Below are positions 41,258-49,764 of a stretch of DNA of 64,000 nucleotides, in pieces. Below the pieces are notes generated by a model. It did no database searches. It was not told where the DNA came from and was given only the letters and a program-made list of their open reading frames with translations. Made by a program: the position numbers and the translations under genes. The DNA lies in contig NVQL02000015.1 in the NCBI GenBank assembly GCA_002400495.2, positions 22,996-86,995 on the forward strand. Direction: 5' to 3'. The number at the start of each line of letters is the position of its first letter. The stretch's first letter is position 1. Source of the stretch: Alphaproteobacteria bacterium (GTDB lineage Bacteria; Pseudomonadota; Alphaproteobacteria; Rhizobiales; OSC116).

Positions 41258-43180
41258 CTATCTCCGCTCAAATAATTTTTCGATGTCGTGTAATTTTAGC
41301 TCAACATAAGTTGGGCGGCCATGGTTGCATTGGCCGCTATGGGGGGTGGATTCCATATCGCGCAATAGCTGGTTCATTTCATCGGCATTGAGCCGCCTGC
41401 CCGAGCGTACGCTGCCGTGACAGGCCATGGTGGCTAAGATGTGATCGATCTTTTCTTTGATTTTTAGCTCTTGGCCTAATTCCATTAGGTCATCGATGAT
41501 GTCTTTGACTAGTTTTTCGACGCTGGTTTTGCTTAGAATGGCGGGTATTTCGCGTACAATGACGCTGTCATTGCCGAAGCTTTCTAGGTTGAGGCCGAAT
41601 TTTTCTAGTTCTTGTTGGGCTGACATGATGAGGGAATATTCTTGGCTGGTCAGCTCGACAATTTCGGGGATGAGCAGTATTTGGCGTTCCATTTGGGCAT
41701 TGTGGAACATGTTTTTCATGCGCTCGTAAACGATGCGTTCGTGGGCTGCATGTTGGTCGATGATGATCATGCCAGTTTTGCTTTGGGCGATGATGTAATT
41801 CTCGTGCACTTGGGCGCGGGCGGCGCCGAGTGGCAGGGTTTCGACATCATGGTTGACTTCTTGCACATGGGCGCGGGCATCGGCTGATGGGGTGTCGACC
41901 ACGCTGCCTAAAGTGGGGGCGTAAGAATTTGTCGGCATTGTGCCGCCATGATGGGGTTGATTGACGCGCTGGGAATAGGTTTTGAACCTGTCGAAGCCGC
42001 CGCGTGGGACATCTGGCGGGGTGTCGTAGGGGACATAATCTTCATTTGTTTCGCCAGCGGAACGATTAGAAGTGGAATGGTTGTTTAATTGTTCTTGAGA
42101 GAACATGGCGACTGCGCCTTCGCCTAGGCTATTTGCGGCGCGATGGCCTGCTTCGGTGATGGCTTGTTTGATGGCGCCGATGATGAGGCCGCGCACATAG
42201 CCTGCATCTTGAAAACGCACTTCGGATTTGGCGGGGTGGACATTGACATCGACAAATTCGGATGGGACGGTTAGGAAAAGCGCTAATAGAGGGTGACGAT
42301 CGCGGGGGAGGAAATCCATATAAGCGGCTTTGACGGCGCCGATTAGGGTTTTGTCTTTTACCGGGCGGCCGTTGACAAACATATATTGCATTTGGGCATT
42401 GCCGCGGTTGAGGGTTGGTAAGGCGGCATAGCCTGCGAGGTTGATGGTGTGTCGGTGGGCATCATCGGCGCCGCGGGTGGCGTCTATCCATAATGCATTG
42501 TCTCTGAACTCTGCGCCCATGATTGCGCCAAGGCGTTTTTTGAGTGCGGCTTCTGGGTTGCCTTGCTCGGCAATGTAGCGGACGGGTTTGCCATTGCCAG
42601 TTTGTACGGTGAAGCCGACATGGGGGTGGGCCATGGCGAAGCGTTTCATCACGTCCATGACCGCCATATTTTCGGCGCGTTCGGACTTCATGAATTTTAG
42701 GCGTGCAGGGGTGGCGAAAAATATGTTTTCGACGCGGATTGTGGTGCCTTTGTTGCACGGTGCTGGGGCTGCGGGGGTTATTTTGCCGCCTTCTAAGTTG
42801 ACTACATGGCCAGTGTCTGAATCGGCTTGGCGTGAGGTGATTGACATTTGGCTGACCGCGCCGATTGATGGCAGAGCCTCGCCGCGAAAGCCAAAATGAT
42901 TGATGGTGAGCAGATCATCATCGGGTAATTTGCTGGTGGCGTGGCGCTCTATGGCGAGCATTAAATCATCGGCTGACATGCCGAAGCCATTATCGACCAC
43001 TTGAATGAGTTTTTTGCCGCCTTCAATTAGCGTGACATCAAGGTGGGTTGCACCTGCATCTAATGAATTTTCGACCAGTTCTTTGACCGCGCTGGCGGGG
43101 CGCTCAATCACCTCACCTGCCGCGATGCGGTTGATGGTGATGTCGGGCAGACGGCGTATATTAGGTGGCAAATTACTCAT
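41258..43180 (-). CDS. mutL: DNA mismatch repair protein MutL
   Basis: The 640-residue protein has the GHKL ATPase domain (ELVENSLDAGAT, DNGFGM, GFRGEALPSIG) and a C-terminal dimer domain. The C-terminal domain carries endonuclease motifs: DQHAAHERIVYE (DQHA-x2-E-x4-E), ACHGSVRSGRRL and CNHGRPTY. This is the MutH-independent type that nicks the error-containing strand itself. A linker of about 80 polar residues separates the domains. pip follows after 3 bp. Confidence 0.96.
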   Translation of the reverse strand: MSNLPPNIRRLPDITINRIAAGEVIERPASAVKELVENSLDAGATHLDVTLIEGGKKLIQVVDNGFGMSADDLMLAIERHATSKLPDDDLLTINHFGFRGEALPSIGAVSQMSITSRQADSDTGHVVNLEGGKITPAAPAPCNKGTTIRVENIFFATPARLKFMKSERAENMAVMDVMKRFAMAHPHVGFTVQTGNGKPVRYIAEQGNPEAALKKRLGAIMGAEFRDNALWIDATRGADDAHRHTINLAGYAALPTLNRGNAQMQYMFVNGRPVKDKTLIGAVKAAYMDFLPRDRHPLLALFLTVPSEFVDVNVHPAKSEVRFQDAGYVRGLIIGAIKQAITEAGHRAANSLGEGAVAMFSQEQLNNHSTSNRSAGETNEDYVPYDTPPDVPRGGFDRFKTYSQRVNQPHHGGTMPTNSYAPTLGSVVDTPSADARAHVQEVNHDVETLPLGAARAQVHENYIIAQSKTGMIIIDQHAAHERIVYERMKNMFHNAQMERQILLIPEIVELTSQEYSLIMSAQQELEKFGLNLESFGNDSVIVREIPAILSKTSVEKLVKDIIDDLMELGQELKIKEKIDHILATMACHGSVRSGRRLNADEMNQLLRDMESTPHSGQCNHGRPTYVELKLHDIEKLFERR

Positions 43181-43227
43181 GCTATTTTATTGCGCGATTC
43201 TGCAATGAATACAAGAATTAACTCAGC

Positions 43228-43929
43228 TTAATGCGCGGCTGAGAATTTCTTCATCGTCGCCAGACCGACACCGATGAGCATTAAGAATATGCCCGCTGTG
43301 CCATCTATCCATAACATCACTTTGGCTTTGACCCATTTGGCGAGTTTAACACTGAGGCCGATATAGGCGATGAGTACGAAGAATTCGATGAGTACCGAGA
43401 CAATTGCAAGAACTGAGAATTGGGCGGTGAGTGAGATTTCGGTCGCCAATTCGGGGATGACAAATTGCGGTAAAAACGCCACGAAAAATACTAGGTTTTT
43501 GGGGTTTGAGGCTTGGATGACAAAACCTTTGGTAAAGGCTGAGCCGCTACTTACAGGCGGTTCTTGCGCCAGCATTTCGCTTAGGCCAGCTTCATCATCG
43601 GCCTGTTTGTTGAACCAAGATTTGACCAGAGGGATGAGCATTTGTATACCCATGAAAATCAGATAAGCCGCGCCGATATATTTAACGATGGTGAATAAGG
43701 TGACCGAAGCGATGAGCAAAGCGCCAACGCCAATGGCTGAGAGGATGAAATAAATTGTGTTGGCGGCCAATATGCCCATTGTGCCCCACATGCCTGTGGC
43801 AAACCCGCGTTTCATCGATTGTGATATGGTCAATAATACGGCTGGGCCTGGCGATATGCATAATAGAGCCTCGGCAAAGATAAACAAAATGACCGCATCT
43901 ATAAAGGCGGCGGGTAAAAAATTAGACAT
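43228..43929 (-). CDS. LysE/RhtB family amino acid exporter
   Basis: The 233-residue inner membrane protein has six helices of the LysE fold. It has ALLCISPGPAVLLTISQSMKRG near residue 20 and FVIQASNPKNLVFFVAFLPQF around 150, both hallmark segments. The family exports amino acids such as lysine, threonine or homoserine lactone; the substrate here is unknown. AGGAGCCTA lies before the start. It is a single gene next to mutL. Confidence 0.9.
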   Translation of the reverse strand: MSNFLPAAFIDAVILFIFAEALLCISPGPAVLLTISQSMKRGFATGMWGTMGILAANTIYFILSAIGVGALLIASVTLFTIVKYIGAAYLIFMGIQMLIPLVKSWFNKQADDEAGLSEMLAQEPPVSSGSAFTKGFVIQASNPKNLVFFVAFLPQFVIPELATEISLTAQFSVLAIVSVLIEFFVLIAYIGLSVKLAKWVKAKVMLWIDGTAGIFLMLIGVGLATMKKFSAAH

Positions 43930-44097
43930 ATAGGCTCCTTGATATTGCCGTTAGAGTATCATTGATTAAAATAAAGGCAATATTTTTTAGTTCAAATTTT
44001 TTGATGAATTTTTAAGCATGTTTTATGGGTCTTGTAATTTATGGTGTAATCACTATATGATTAAGCATAGAATTTGGAACGCTAGGACGCATAAAAT

Positions 44098-44388
44098 ATG
44101 AATGGTTTATTTGGCAATCAGCCTATAAAAATGATCATTAAATTGATTTTAATGTGTTTATTTGTGGGTTTTGTGCTTAAGATATTGAACATCACACCTG
44201 TTGGTTTGTTTGAATGGGCGGTCGAAAGCATTGCTTATGTGATCAACATCAGCTTTGACAGTGTCGAAAAAGTTATTTCTTATGTAATAACGGGTGCGGT
44301 TGTGGTGATACCTGTTTGGTTATTTATGCGCATATCCGAGAAAAAGCGCGAAGACAAAATTAAAAGCACATTTGGTGATAAATTATAA
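44098..44388 (+). CDS. DUF6460-like small membrane protein
   Basis: The 96-residue protein has an N-terminal helix (about 12-32) and a C-terminal helix (about 60-82, YVITGAVVVIPVWLFMRIS). The pattern of GNQPIKMIIKLILMCLFVGF, then LNITPVGLFEW, then GAVVVIPVWL fits DUF6460, a small family of Hyphomicrobiales with no known function. The next membrane protein gene follows after 19 bp, so they are likely an operon. Confidence 0.65.
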   Translation: MNGLFGNQPIKMIIKLILMCLFVGFVLKILNITPVGLFEWAVESIAYVINISFDSVEKVISYVITGAVVVIPVWLFMRISEKKREDKIKSTFGDKL

Positions 44389-44407
44389 TTTGAAAAAGGG
44401 AAATATT

Positions 44408-44791
44408 ATGCAAGCTCAAGGTAAAAATAATTTTTGGATTAAAATTGCGGTGACTTGTGTGGTTTTGGCGCTGGTGTTCAACTTATTTAGCGTCGGGCTT
44501 GGCCTGATGTTTAGCATGCTGGTTGGCGGCTTTGTTGATCTGATTTTATTTGTGGTGTTGGATGTTGTTGTGGCGACCATTTTAATGGCAGTCGACCTAT
44601 TGGTGTTTGTGATTGTTGATGTATTTGTTGCAGGGCTGTTAATTGTCATTGATGTGTTTGTATTTTTGCTGTTGGGCGCATTGAGTGTGGCTGGTTATGC
44701 AGCTATGTTGGCTGTGGTTGTGATACCGTTGGCGTTGATTTATAAATATTCGCAAAAGCAAAAAATATCTGCCGACGCTGACTATAAATAA
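44408..44791 (+). CDS. Membrane protein made of three 19-residue repeats, unknown
   Basis: From ATG 44408 (AAAGGG upstream) the product is about 127 residues, almost all hydrophobic. Residues 44-100 form three tandem 19-residue units, DLILFVVLDVVVATILMAV, DLLVFVIVDVFVAGLLIVI and DVFVFLLLGALSVAGYAAM. Asp recurs at alternating spacings of 8 and 11 inside membrane-like segments. No family is recognised. It follows the DUF6460-like gene and precedes pyrD. Confidence 0.6.
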   Translation: MQAQGKNNFWIKIAVTCVVLALVFNLFSVGLGLMFSMLVGGFVDLILFVVLDVVVATILMAVDLLVFVIVDVFVAGLLIVIDVFVFLLLGALSVAGYAAMLAVVVIPLALIYKYSQKQKISADADYK

Positions 44792-44841
44792 TGCTGGTCA
44801 TGAACCACTAAAATTCCTACAAGAGCATAGAAGGACATTCT

Positions 44842-45933
44842 ATGCTCGACATTTTTAAATATATAAAACCTGCTCTGTTTAAGCTAGAGCCTGAACAAGC
44901 CCATAAAGCCGCCATTGTGGCGTTGAAAATGGGGCTTGCGCCGAATGGTCGTTTGTCTAATGACGGGCTGAACCAGCGGGTTTTTGGCTTGGATTTTGAC
45001 AATCCGATTGGTGTGGCGGCAGGGTTTGACAAAAATGCCGAAGTGCCGAATGAGATTATAAAAGTCGGGTTTGGGTTTGCTGAAATTGGCAGCGTGACGC
45101 CCAAGCCGCAAGCTGGTAATGCCAAACCGCGGGTGTTTCGAGTGCCTGAGCATTTGGGTATGATTAACCGCATGGGCTTTAACAATGATGGCCATGCAGC
45201 GGTGCTGGAGCGTATGCGCAATGTGCGGATGAATAAGACGTCTGGGCAAATTGGGGTGAATATCGGCGCCAATAAAGACAGTAATGATTTTATTGCTGAT
45301 TATGAATTGGGCATTGAGATTTTTTACAATGTTGCTGATTATTTTGTGGCTAATATTTCCAGCCCCAACACCCCTGGGTTGCGTGCCTTGCAATCTAAAG
45401 AAAGCCTTGCGCAATTGGTGGAGCGGATTTGCGACAAACGTGACGAAATGCAAGAAAAATTACATAAATATGTGCCAATAATTTTAAAAATTGCGCCTGA
45501 TTTAACTGATGAAGATATTGCTGACATTGCGGCGATTTGTTTGGAGTCTGAGCTTGATGGGGTGATTGTTTCTAACACCACCATTAGACGCGATTTTATT
45601 GCGGGGCATTTGCATGAGAATGAGGCGGGCGGCTTATCGGGCAAACCGTTATTTGAGTTTTCGACCCATATGTTGGCGCGGTTTTACCTAGCGACGGGCG
45701 GCAAAATACCGCTGATTGGTACGGGCGGTATATATGATGGGGCGAGTGCTTATGCCAAAATTTGTGCGGGTGCGACATTGGTGCAATTATACTCCTGCCT
45801 GATTTATAGCGGCACGGGCATTATTGATGATTTGCGCCAAGGCATATTGGATGGGCTTAAGCGTGATGGCTTTGATACGATAGAGCAAGCGGTTGGTAGC
45901 CAAGCTGGATTTTGGGCGGATAAGGAAATTTAA
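44842..45933 (+). CDS. pyrD: Dihydroorotate dehydrogenase, class 2 (quinone)
   Basis: The 363-residue flavoenzyme oxidises dihydroorotate to orotate, passing electrons to membrane quinone. The N-terminal amphipathic helix (LDIFKYIKPALFKLEPEQAH), FDNPIGVAAGFDKNAEVPNE, catalytic serine region NISSPNTPGLRALQ, VSNTTI and the FMN-binding LIGTGGIYDGASAYAKICAG mark class 2. GAAGGA precedes the ATG. The ArsC-like gene begins one base after its stop. Confidence 0.96.
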   Translation: MLDIFKYIKPALFKLEPEQAHKAAIVALKMGLAPNGRLSNDGLNQRVFGLDFDNPIGVAAGFDKNAEVPNEIIKVGFGFAEIGSVTPKPQAGNAKPRVFRVPEHLGMINRMGFNNDGHAAVLERMRNVRMNKTSGQIGVNIGANKDSNDFIADYELGIEIFYNVADYFVANISSPNTPGLRALQSKESLAQLVERICDKRDEMQEKLHKYVPIILKIAPDLTDEDIADIAAICLESELDGVIVSNTTIRRDFIAGHLHENEAGGLSGKPLFEFSTHMLARFYLATGGKIPLIGTGGIYDGASAYAKICAGATLVQLYSCLIYSGTGIIDDLRQGILDGLKRDGFDTIEQAVGSQAGFWADKEI

Positions 45934-45934
45934 C

Positions 45935-46279
45935 ATGACAGTGACGATTTATCACAATCCTAGATGCAGCAAATCGCGTGCGGCGCTAAAATATCTTGAA
46001 GATGAAAAGGTAGAGTTCGAGTTGGTGACTTATTTGGATGCTGGTTTGACGGCTGATAAAATAACTGACATTTTGCAGGCGCTTGATGTGAAAGCCAAAG
46101 ATGTGATGCGTAAGGGTGAAAAAGTCTATAAAGAATTGGGGCTGGGCAATGAGGATGACGAGGCAAAATTAATTGCCGCCATTGTAGCCAACCCGATATT
46201 GCTGGAGCGGCCAATTGTGGTTAAGGACGACAAAGCGGCGATTGCGCGGCCGCTTGAAAATGTGATGGCTTTGTTTTAG
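45935..46279 (+). CDS. ArsC-family arsenate reductase-like protein
   Basis: The 114-residue protein has the thioredoxin-like ArsC fold with the active-site NPRCSKSR (Cys at about residue 11) and KAKDVMRKGEKVYKELGL. The end has the RPIVV segment seen in glutaredoxin-dependent arsenate reductases, followed by ARPLENV. ATG at 45935, after AAGGAAATTTAAC, replaces the longer track start. With no ars genes nearby, an Spx/ArsC-like redox role is also possible. It is coupled to pyrD. Confidence 0.85.
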   Translation: MTVTIYHNPRCSKSRAALKYLEDEKVEFELVTYLDAGLTADKITDILQALDVKAKDVMRKGEKVYKELGLGNEDDEAKLIAAIVANPILLERPIVVKDDKAAIARPLENVMALF

Positions 46280-47619
46280 AAAGCTTCGGCTTTTAATTTG
46301 GGTATACGGCTGTGCAAGGTGATACCGCGGGTGAAGAGCATAATGGCGTATGCCGCCCAATGGCCATGATTGCCGAATAATTCGACCAGAATAAACCAAG
46401 ATATAAAATAAACGGCTAGGCTGATTAGCATCATATTGCGCATGTCAGCGCCTCTTGTTGCGCCTAGAAATACACCATCTACGGTATAGCACCACGCGCC
46501 AATGATGATCGCAATGGCAGGCCAGAATAGATAATCCATCGCGGCAGATCGCACCTCGGCATCTTGACTTAAGAAATTGACCAATTGCTCGCCAAATAAC
46601 AAGGTCAGCACCACCAAAAATGCTGCCATAGCGAACGCCCAACCCAAAGATAATTTAAACACACGGTCAAATATTTTATTGTTTTTTGCGCCGACCGATT
46701 GGCCGATAAACACTTCGCTTGATGTGGCAAAACCATCTAAAATATAGGCAAAAAGCACAAGAAATTGCAACAATATGGCATTGGCAGCGAGCAGAGTATC
46801 GCCCATATTACCACTTTGCACGGTGAACCAAGTGAGGCTAGCCAGCAGAGCCATTGAACGGATGAGGATGTCGCGATTGACGTTGAACATGCGCAATAAT
46901 TTAGCACGATCGAGAAATTCGACACGTGGGATTTTGAAAAATTGCGGTTTATATATAGCCAAAATAATGGTGATGGAAATGGTGAAGGCGACCAATTCGG
47001 CCAACGCGCTTGCCCACGCCACGCCTGCCACCGCCAGGTTGAGCACAAATACAAAATATAGGTTAAGCGCTATATTGGAAATGTTTAAGACCAGCTGAAT
47101 GAGCAAGCCAAGTTTGGCGCGCCCCTGCCCCATCAACCAGCCTAAAATGACATAATTCATCAAGGTGAAGGGTGCGGCTAAGGCACGTATTTGGTAATAT
47201 TCGCTTGATAGGCGTTGCACATCGGCACTGGCATCGCTCCAGTAAAACATGATGTCTATCACCGGTTGGCGCAATAAGATGATCGCCACACCAATGGCAA
47301 GGCCGACCAATAAGACGCGGAGAAAAATGGCTGCCAACTCGGTTTTGTCACCTGCGCCTTTGGCTTGCGCCGTAAAGCCCGATGTGCCCATACGGAAAAA
47401 GCTGAGCGAGCCGAATATCAACCCAAATATCATGCCGCCGAACGCCACTGCGCCAGTTGCTGCCGCGCTGCTAATGCCGCCAGCCAATTGCGCATGGCCA
47501 ATCACCGCCATATCGGTCAAGCCGACCAAAGGTGTGGTGATGTTGGACAGGATGACGGGTATGGCAATGGTCAGGATTTGTTTGTGACCGAAATTTTCAA
47601 ATGTTAGACTTTGACTCAT
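46276..47619 (-). CDS. MATE family efflux transporter
   Basis: The 447-residue protein has 12 helices in two MATE halves. It begins with ILTIAIPVILSNITTPLVGL, TDMAVIGHAQ in helix 2, and in the second half FATSSEVFIGQSVGAKNNKI. It is of the DinF-like branch and exports cationic drugs or metabolites by sodium or proton exchange. Its ATG overlaps the tautomerase stop by one base, so it is the last gene of a lysK - tautomerase - MATE transcript. It converges on the ArsC-like gene with a 4-bp overlap. Confidence 0.9.
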   Translation of the reverse strand: MSQSLTFENFGHKQILTIAIPVILSNITTPLVGLTDMAVIGHAQLAGGISSAAATGAVAFGGMIFGLIFGSLSFFRMGTSGFTAQAKGAGDKTELAAIFLRVLLVGLAIGVAIILLRQPVIDIMFYWSDASADVQRLSSEYYQIRALAAPFTLMNYVILGWLMGQGRAKLGLLIQLVLNISNIALNLYFVFVLNLAVAGVAWASALAELVAFTISITIILAIYKPQFFKIPRVEFLDRAKLLRMFNVNRDILIRSMALLASLTWFTVQSGNMGDTLLAANAILLQFLVLFAYILDGFATSSEVFIGQSVGAKNNKIFDRVFKLSLGWAFAMAAFLVVLTLLFGEQLVNFLSQDAEVRSAAMDYLFWPAIAIIIGAWCYTVDGVFLGATRGADMRNMMLISLAVYFISWFILVELFGNHGHWAAYAIMLFTRGITLHSRIPKLKAEAF

Positions 47620-47960
47620 TATAATGTCACCTTGGCATGGGTTGTTTTGTCAATGTCGCAAATTTCGACCGATAGGATTATTGACTGCAAATTGAGCGTC
47701 TCAAGCGCGGTCAAAATCTCACCCGAAAGTTGGGTTTTTTGTGCATCATTGCGGCCGATCATAATGCGCAAAGTCACGTGGATGAAACTGTGTTTGTCGG
47801 CGCGGATTTGATAATCATCAAACGCTGTGGCGCGTGAGCGAATGTCTTGTGGGTCGAACAGATCAGATTCGATGGCCGCTTGATGAACCACCGCAATTAA
47901 TGCTGATGGTTCAACTGATTTTTGTAGGTTTTTTGAATATTCGATAATGCAATGTGGTAT
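47619..47960 (-). CDS. CHMI-type tautomerase (5-carboxymethyl-2-hydroxymuconate isomerase family), apparent ATA start
   Basis: The frame runs 113 residues and reads PHCIIEYSKNLQKSV after the initiator position, then FIHVTLRIMIGRNDAQKTQL, the CHMI tautomerase pattern. In this superfamily the residue after Met is the catalytic proline. Here that proline (CCA) is preceded by ATA, with AGGGGGA 9 nt further upstream and an in-frame TAG just before. No ATG, GTG or TTG lies between. ATA is therefore the likely initiator, or a start codon was lost. The track ORF starting at 47891 would drop the catalytic proline. It lies 21 bp after lysK. Confidence 0.75.
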   Translation of the reverse strand: MPHCIIEYSKNLQKSVEPSALIAVVHQAAIESDLFDPQDIRSRATAFDDYQIRADKHSFIHVTLRIMIGRNDAQKTQLSGEILTALETLNLQSIILSVEICDIDKTTHAKVTL

Positions 47961-47981
47961 TTCAACTTCCCCCTACTGTTG

Positions 47982-49595
47982 TTAGCTCATATCTGCGCCT
48001 GATAGGGCTTTTTCGATTAAGGTTTTTGTGGCTTTGATGCCGTAGAGCGCGGCGAAACCACCGAAGCGTGGGCCTTGGCTTTGGCCGAGAAGGATCTCAT
48101 ATAGAGCCTTGAACCAATCGCGTAGGTTTTCGAAATTATGTTCTTTGCCGATAGCAAAAACTTCGGTCATGATGTCGCTGGGGCTTAGGTCTTCTGGCAT
48201 TTTTTCCAAACGCTTGGCAAGGTCTTCTAAGGCGGTGCGTTCTTGATCGGTTGGGGTGCGGAATTTTTTGGTGGGTTTGACAAAATCTTCGTAATAAGTC
48301 AGGGCGTAGCTGATTAATCTATCTAATAATGGATAGGTTTCGGCATTGGCTTCTACGCCATCAATTGGTTTGACATAATTGCGAATGAAGCCCCATAGGG
48401 TGGCTTTGTCATCGACATTGGCGACGCTGACAAGATTGAGCAACAGCGCAAAACTTATGGGCATGTTTTCTTTGGGCAGGTTGCCATTATGCACGTGATA
48501 GGCGGCATTGCTTAGCTTGTCTTTTGGTTCTTGAGCGTCATACTTATCTAAAAATGTGATGTATTCATCGACGGCTTTAGGGATGACATCGAAGAATAAT
48601 CTTTTGGCCTTGCGCGGGCTTTGGAACATGTAATATGACAGGCTTTCGGGCGTGGCATAGCGTAGCCAATCTTCCATCGTCAGGCCATTGCCTTTGGATT
48701 TGGAGATTTTTTTGCCTTCTTCGTCTAAGAATAATTCGTAAGAAAAACCGACGGGTGGGGTTTTGCCGAGGGCGCGGACGATGCGGGAAGAGAGGATAAC
48801 GCTCTCGCTTAAATCTTTGCCAGCCATTTCGTAATCGACGCCTAAGGCTGCCCAGCGCATGGCCCAATCGGCTTTCCATTGCATTTTGCAAGCACCACCT
48901 GTGACAGGTAGTGTGATTAGCTCGGCTGTTTCTGGGTCTTTATAGGTGATTGTGCCTTTGGCTAGATCCTTTTCGACCACTGGCACTTGCAATACGATGC
49001 CTGTGCGGGGGCAGATGGGTAGGAATGGGCTGTAGGTGGCGCGTCTCTCTTCGCCTAATGTTGGCAGGATGATGGCCATGATGTCATCGAATTTTGCGAG
49101 CATTAGCAGCAAAGTTTTATCCATCATGCCTGATTTATAGCATTGGGTGGCGCTCATGAATTCATAATCAAAACCGAAGCTGTCGAGGAATTCTTGCAGG
49201 CGTTGGTTATTATGTTCGGCGAAGCTTTTATTGGTGCCGAACGGGTCTTTGACTTGGGTGAGTGGCAAGCCTAGCTGGGTGGCTAGCATGTCTTGGTTGG
49301 GCAGGTTGGTTGGGACTTTGCGGAAACCGTCCATATCATCTGAGAAGCATATTAATCTTGTGGGGCGGCCAGTTAATAGCTCGAACGCGTGGCGCACCAT
49401 GGTGGTACGTGCCACTTCGCCAAATGTGCCGATATGTGGCAGGCCTGAAGGGCCGTAACCTGTTTGAAAAACTACGGGTTTTGACTTGTCTGAACCTAGC
49501 TTATCGAGACGTTTTATAAGGTTTTTAGCCTCTAAATAAGGCCATGCTTTGCTGTCATTTGCGACATTTTTAAGCTCTTGCTGTAGGTCAGACAT
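47982..49595 (-). CDS. lysK: Lysine-tRNA ligase, class I
   Basis: The 537-residue enzyme is a class I (archaeal-type) lysyl-tRNA synthetase, the form used by many alphaproteobacteria instead of class II LysS. It has GPSGLPHIGTFGEVARTTMV for the HIGH motif and KKISKSKGNGLTMEDW for KMSKS. The helical C-terminal anticodon domain ends SQGPRFGGFAALYGI. It charges tRNA-Lys. TAAGGAGACAATC precedes the ATG. The tautomerase and MATE genes follow closely. Confidence 0.96.
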   Translation of the reverse strand: MSDLQQELKNVANDSKAWPYLEAKNLIKRLDKLGSDKSKPVVFQTGYGPSGLPHIGTFGEVARTTMVRHAFELLTGRPTRLICFSDDMDGFRKVPTNLPNQDMLATQLGLPLTQVKDPFGTNKSFAEHNNQRLQEFLDSFGFDYEFMSATQCYKSGMMDKTLLLMLAKFDDIMAIILPTLGEERRATYSPFLPICPRTGIVLQVPVVEKDLAKGTITYKDPETAELITLPVTGGACKMQWKADWAMRWAALGVDYEMAGKDLSESVILSSRIVRALGKTPPVGFSYELFLDEEGKKISKSKGNGLTMEDWLRYATPESLSYYMFQSPRKAKRLFFDVIPKAVDEYITFLDKYDAQEPKDKLSNAAYHVHNGNLPKENMPISFALLLNLVSVANVDDKATLWGFIRNYVKPIDGVEANAETYPLLDRLISYALTYYEDFVKPTKKFRTPTDQERTALEDLAKRLEKMPEDLSPSDIMTEVFAIGKEHNFENLRDWFKALYEILLGQSQGPRFGGFAALYGIKATKTLIEKALSGADMS

Positions 49596-49764
49596 GATTG
49601 TCTCCTTAGGTTTTTATTTCCCCTCTTTCATCATAAAAAAAAGCCCAAAAGTCAATATAATATTGGTTTTGAGCGCATTATACGTGTATTTTGCATTTTA
49701 TGGTTTGCATTAAATCGGTTTAAGTATAGCTTGAGCAGAACAAAAGATAAACAAAGAATCAGTT

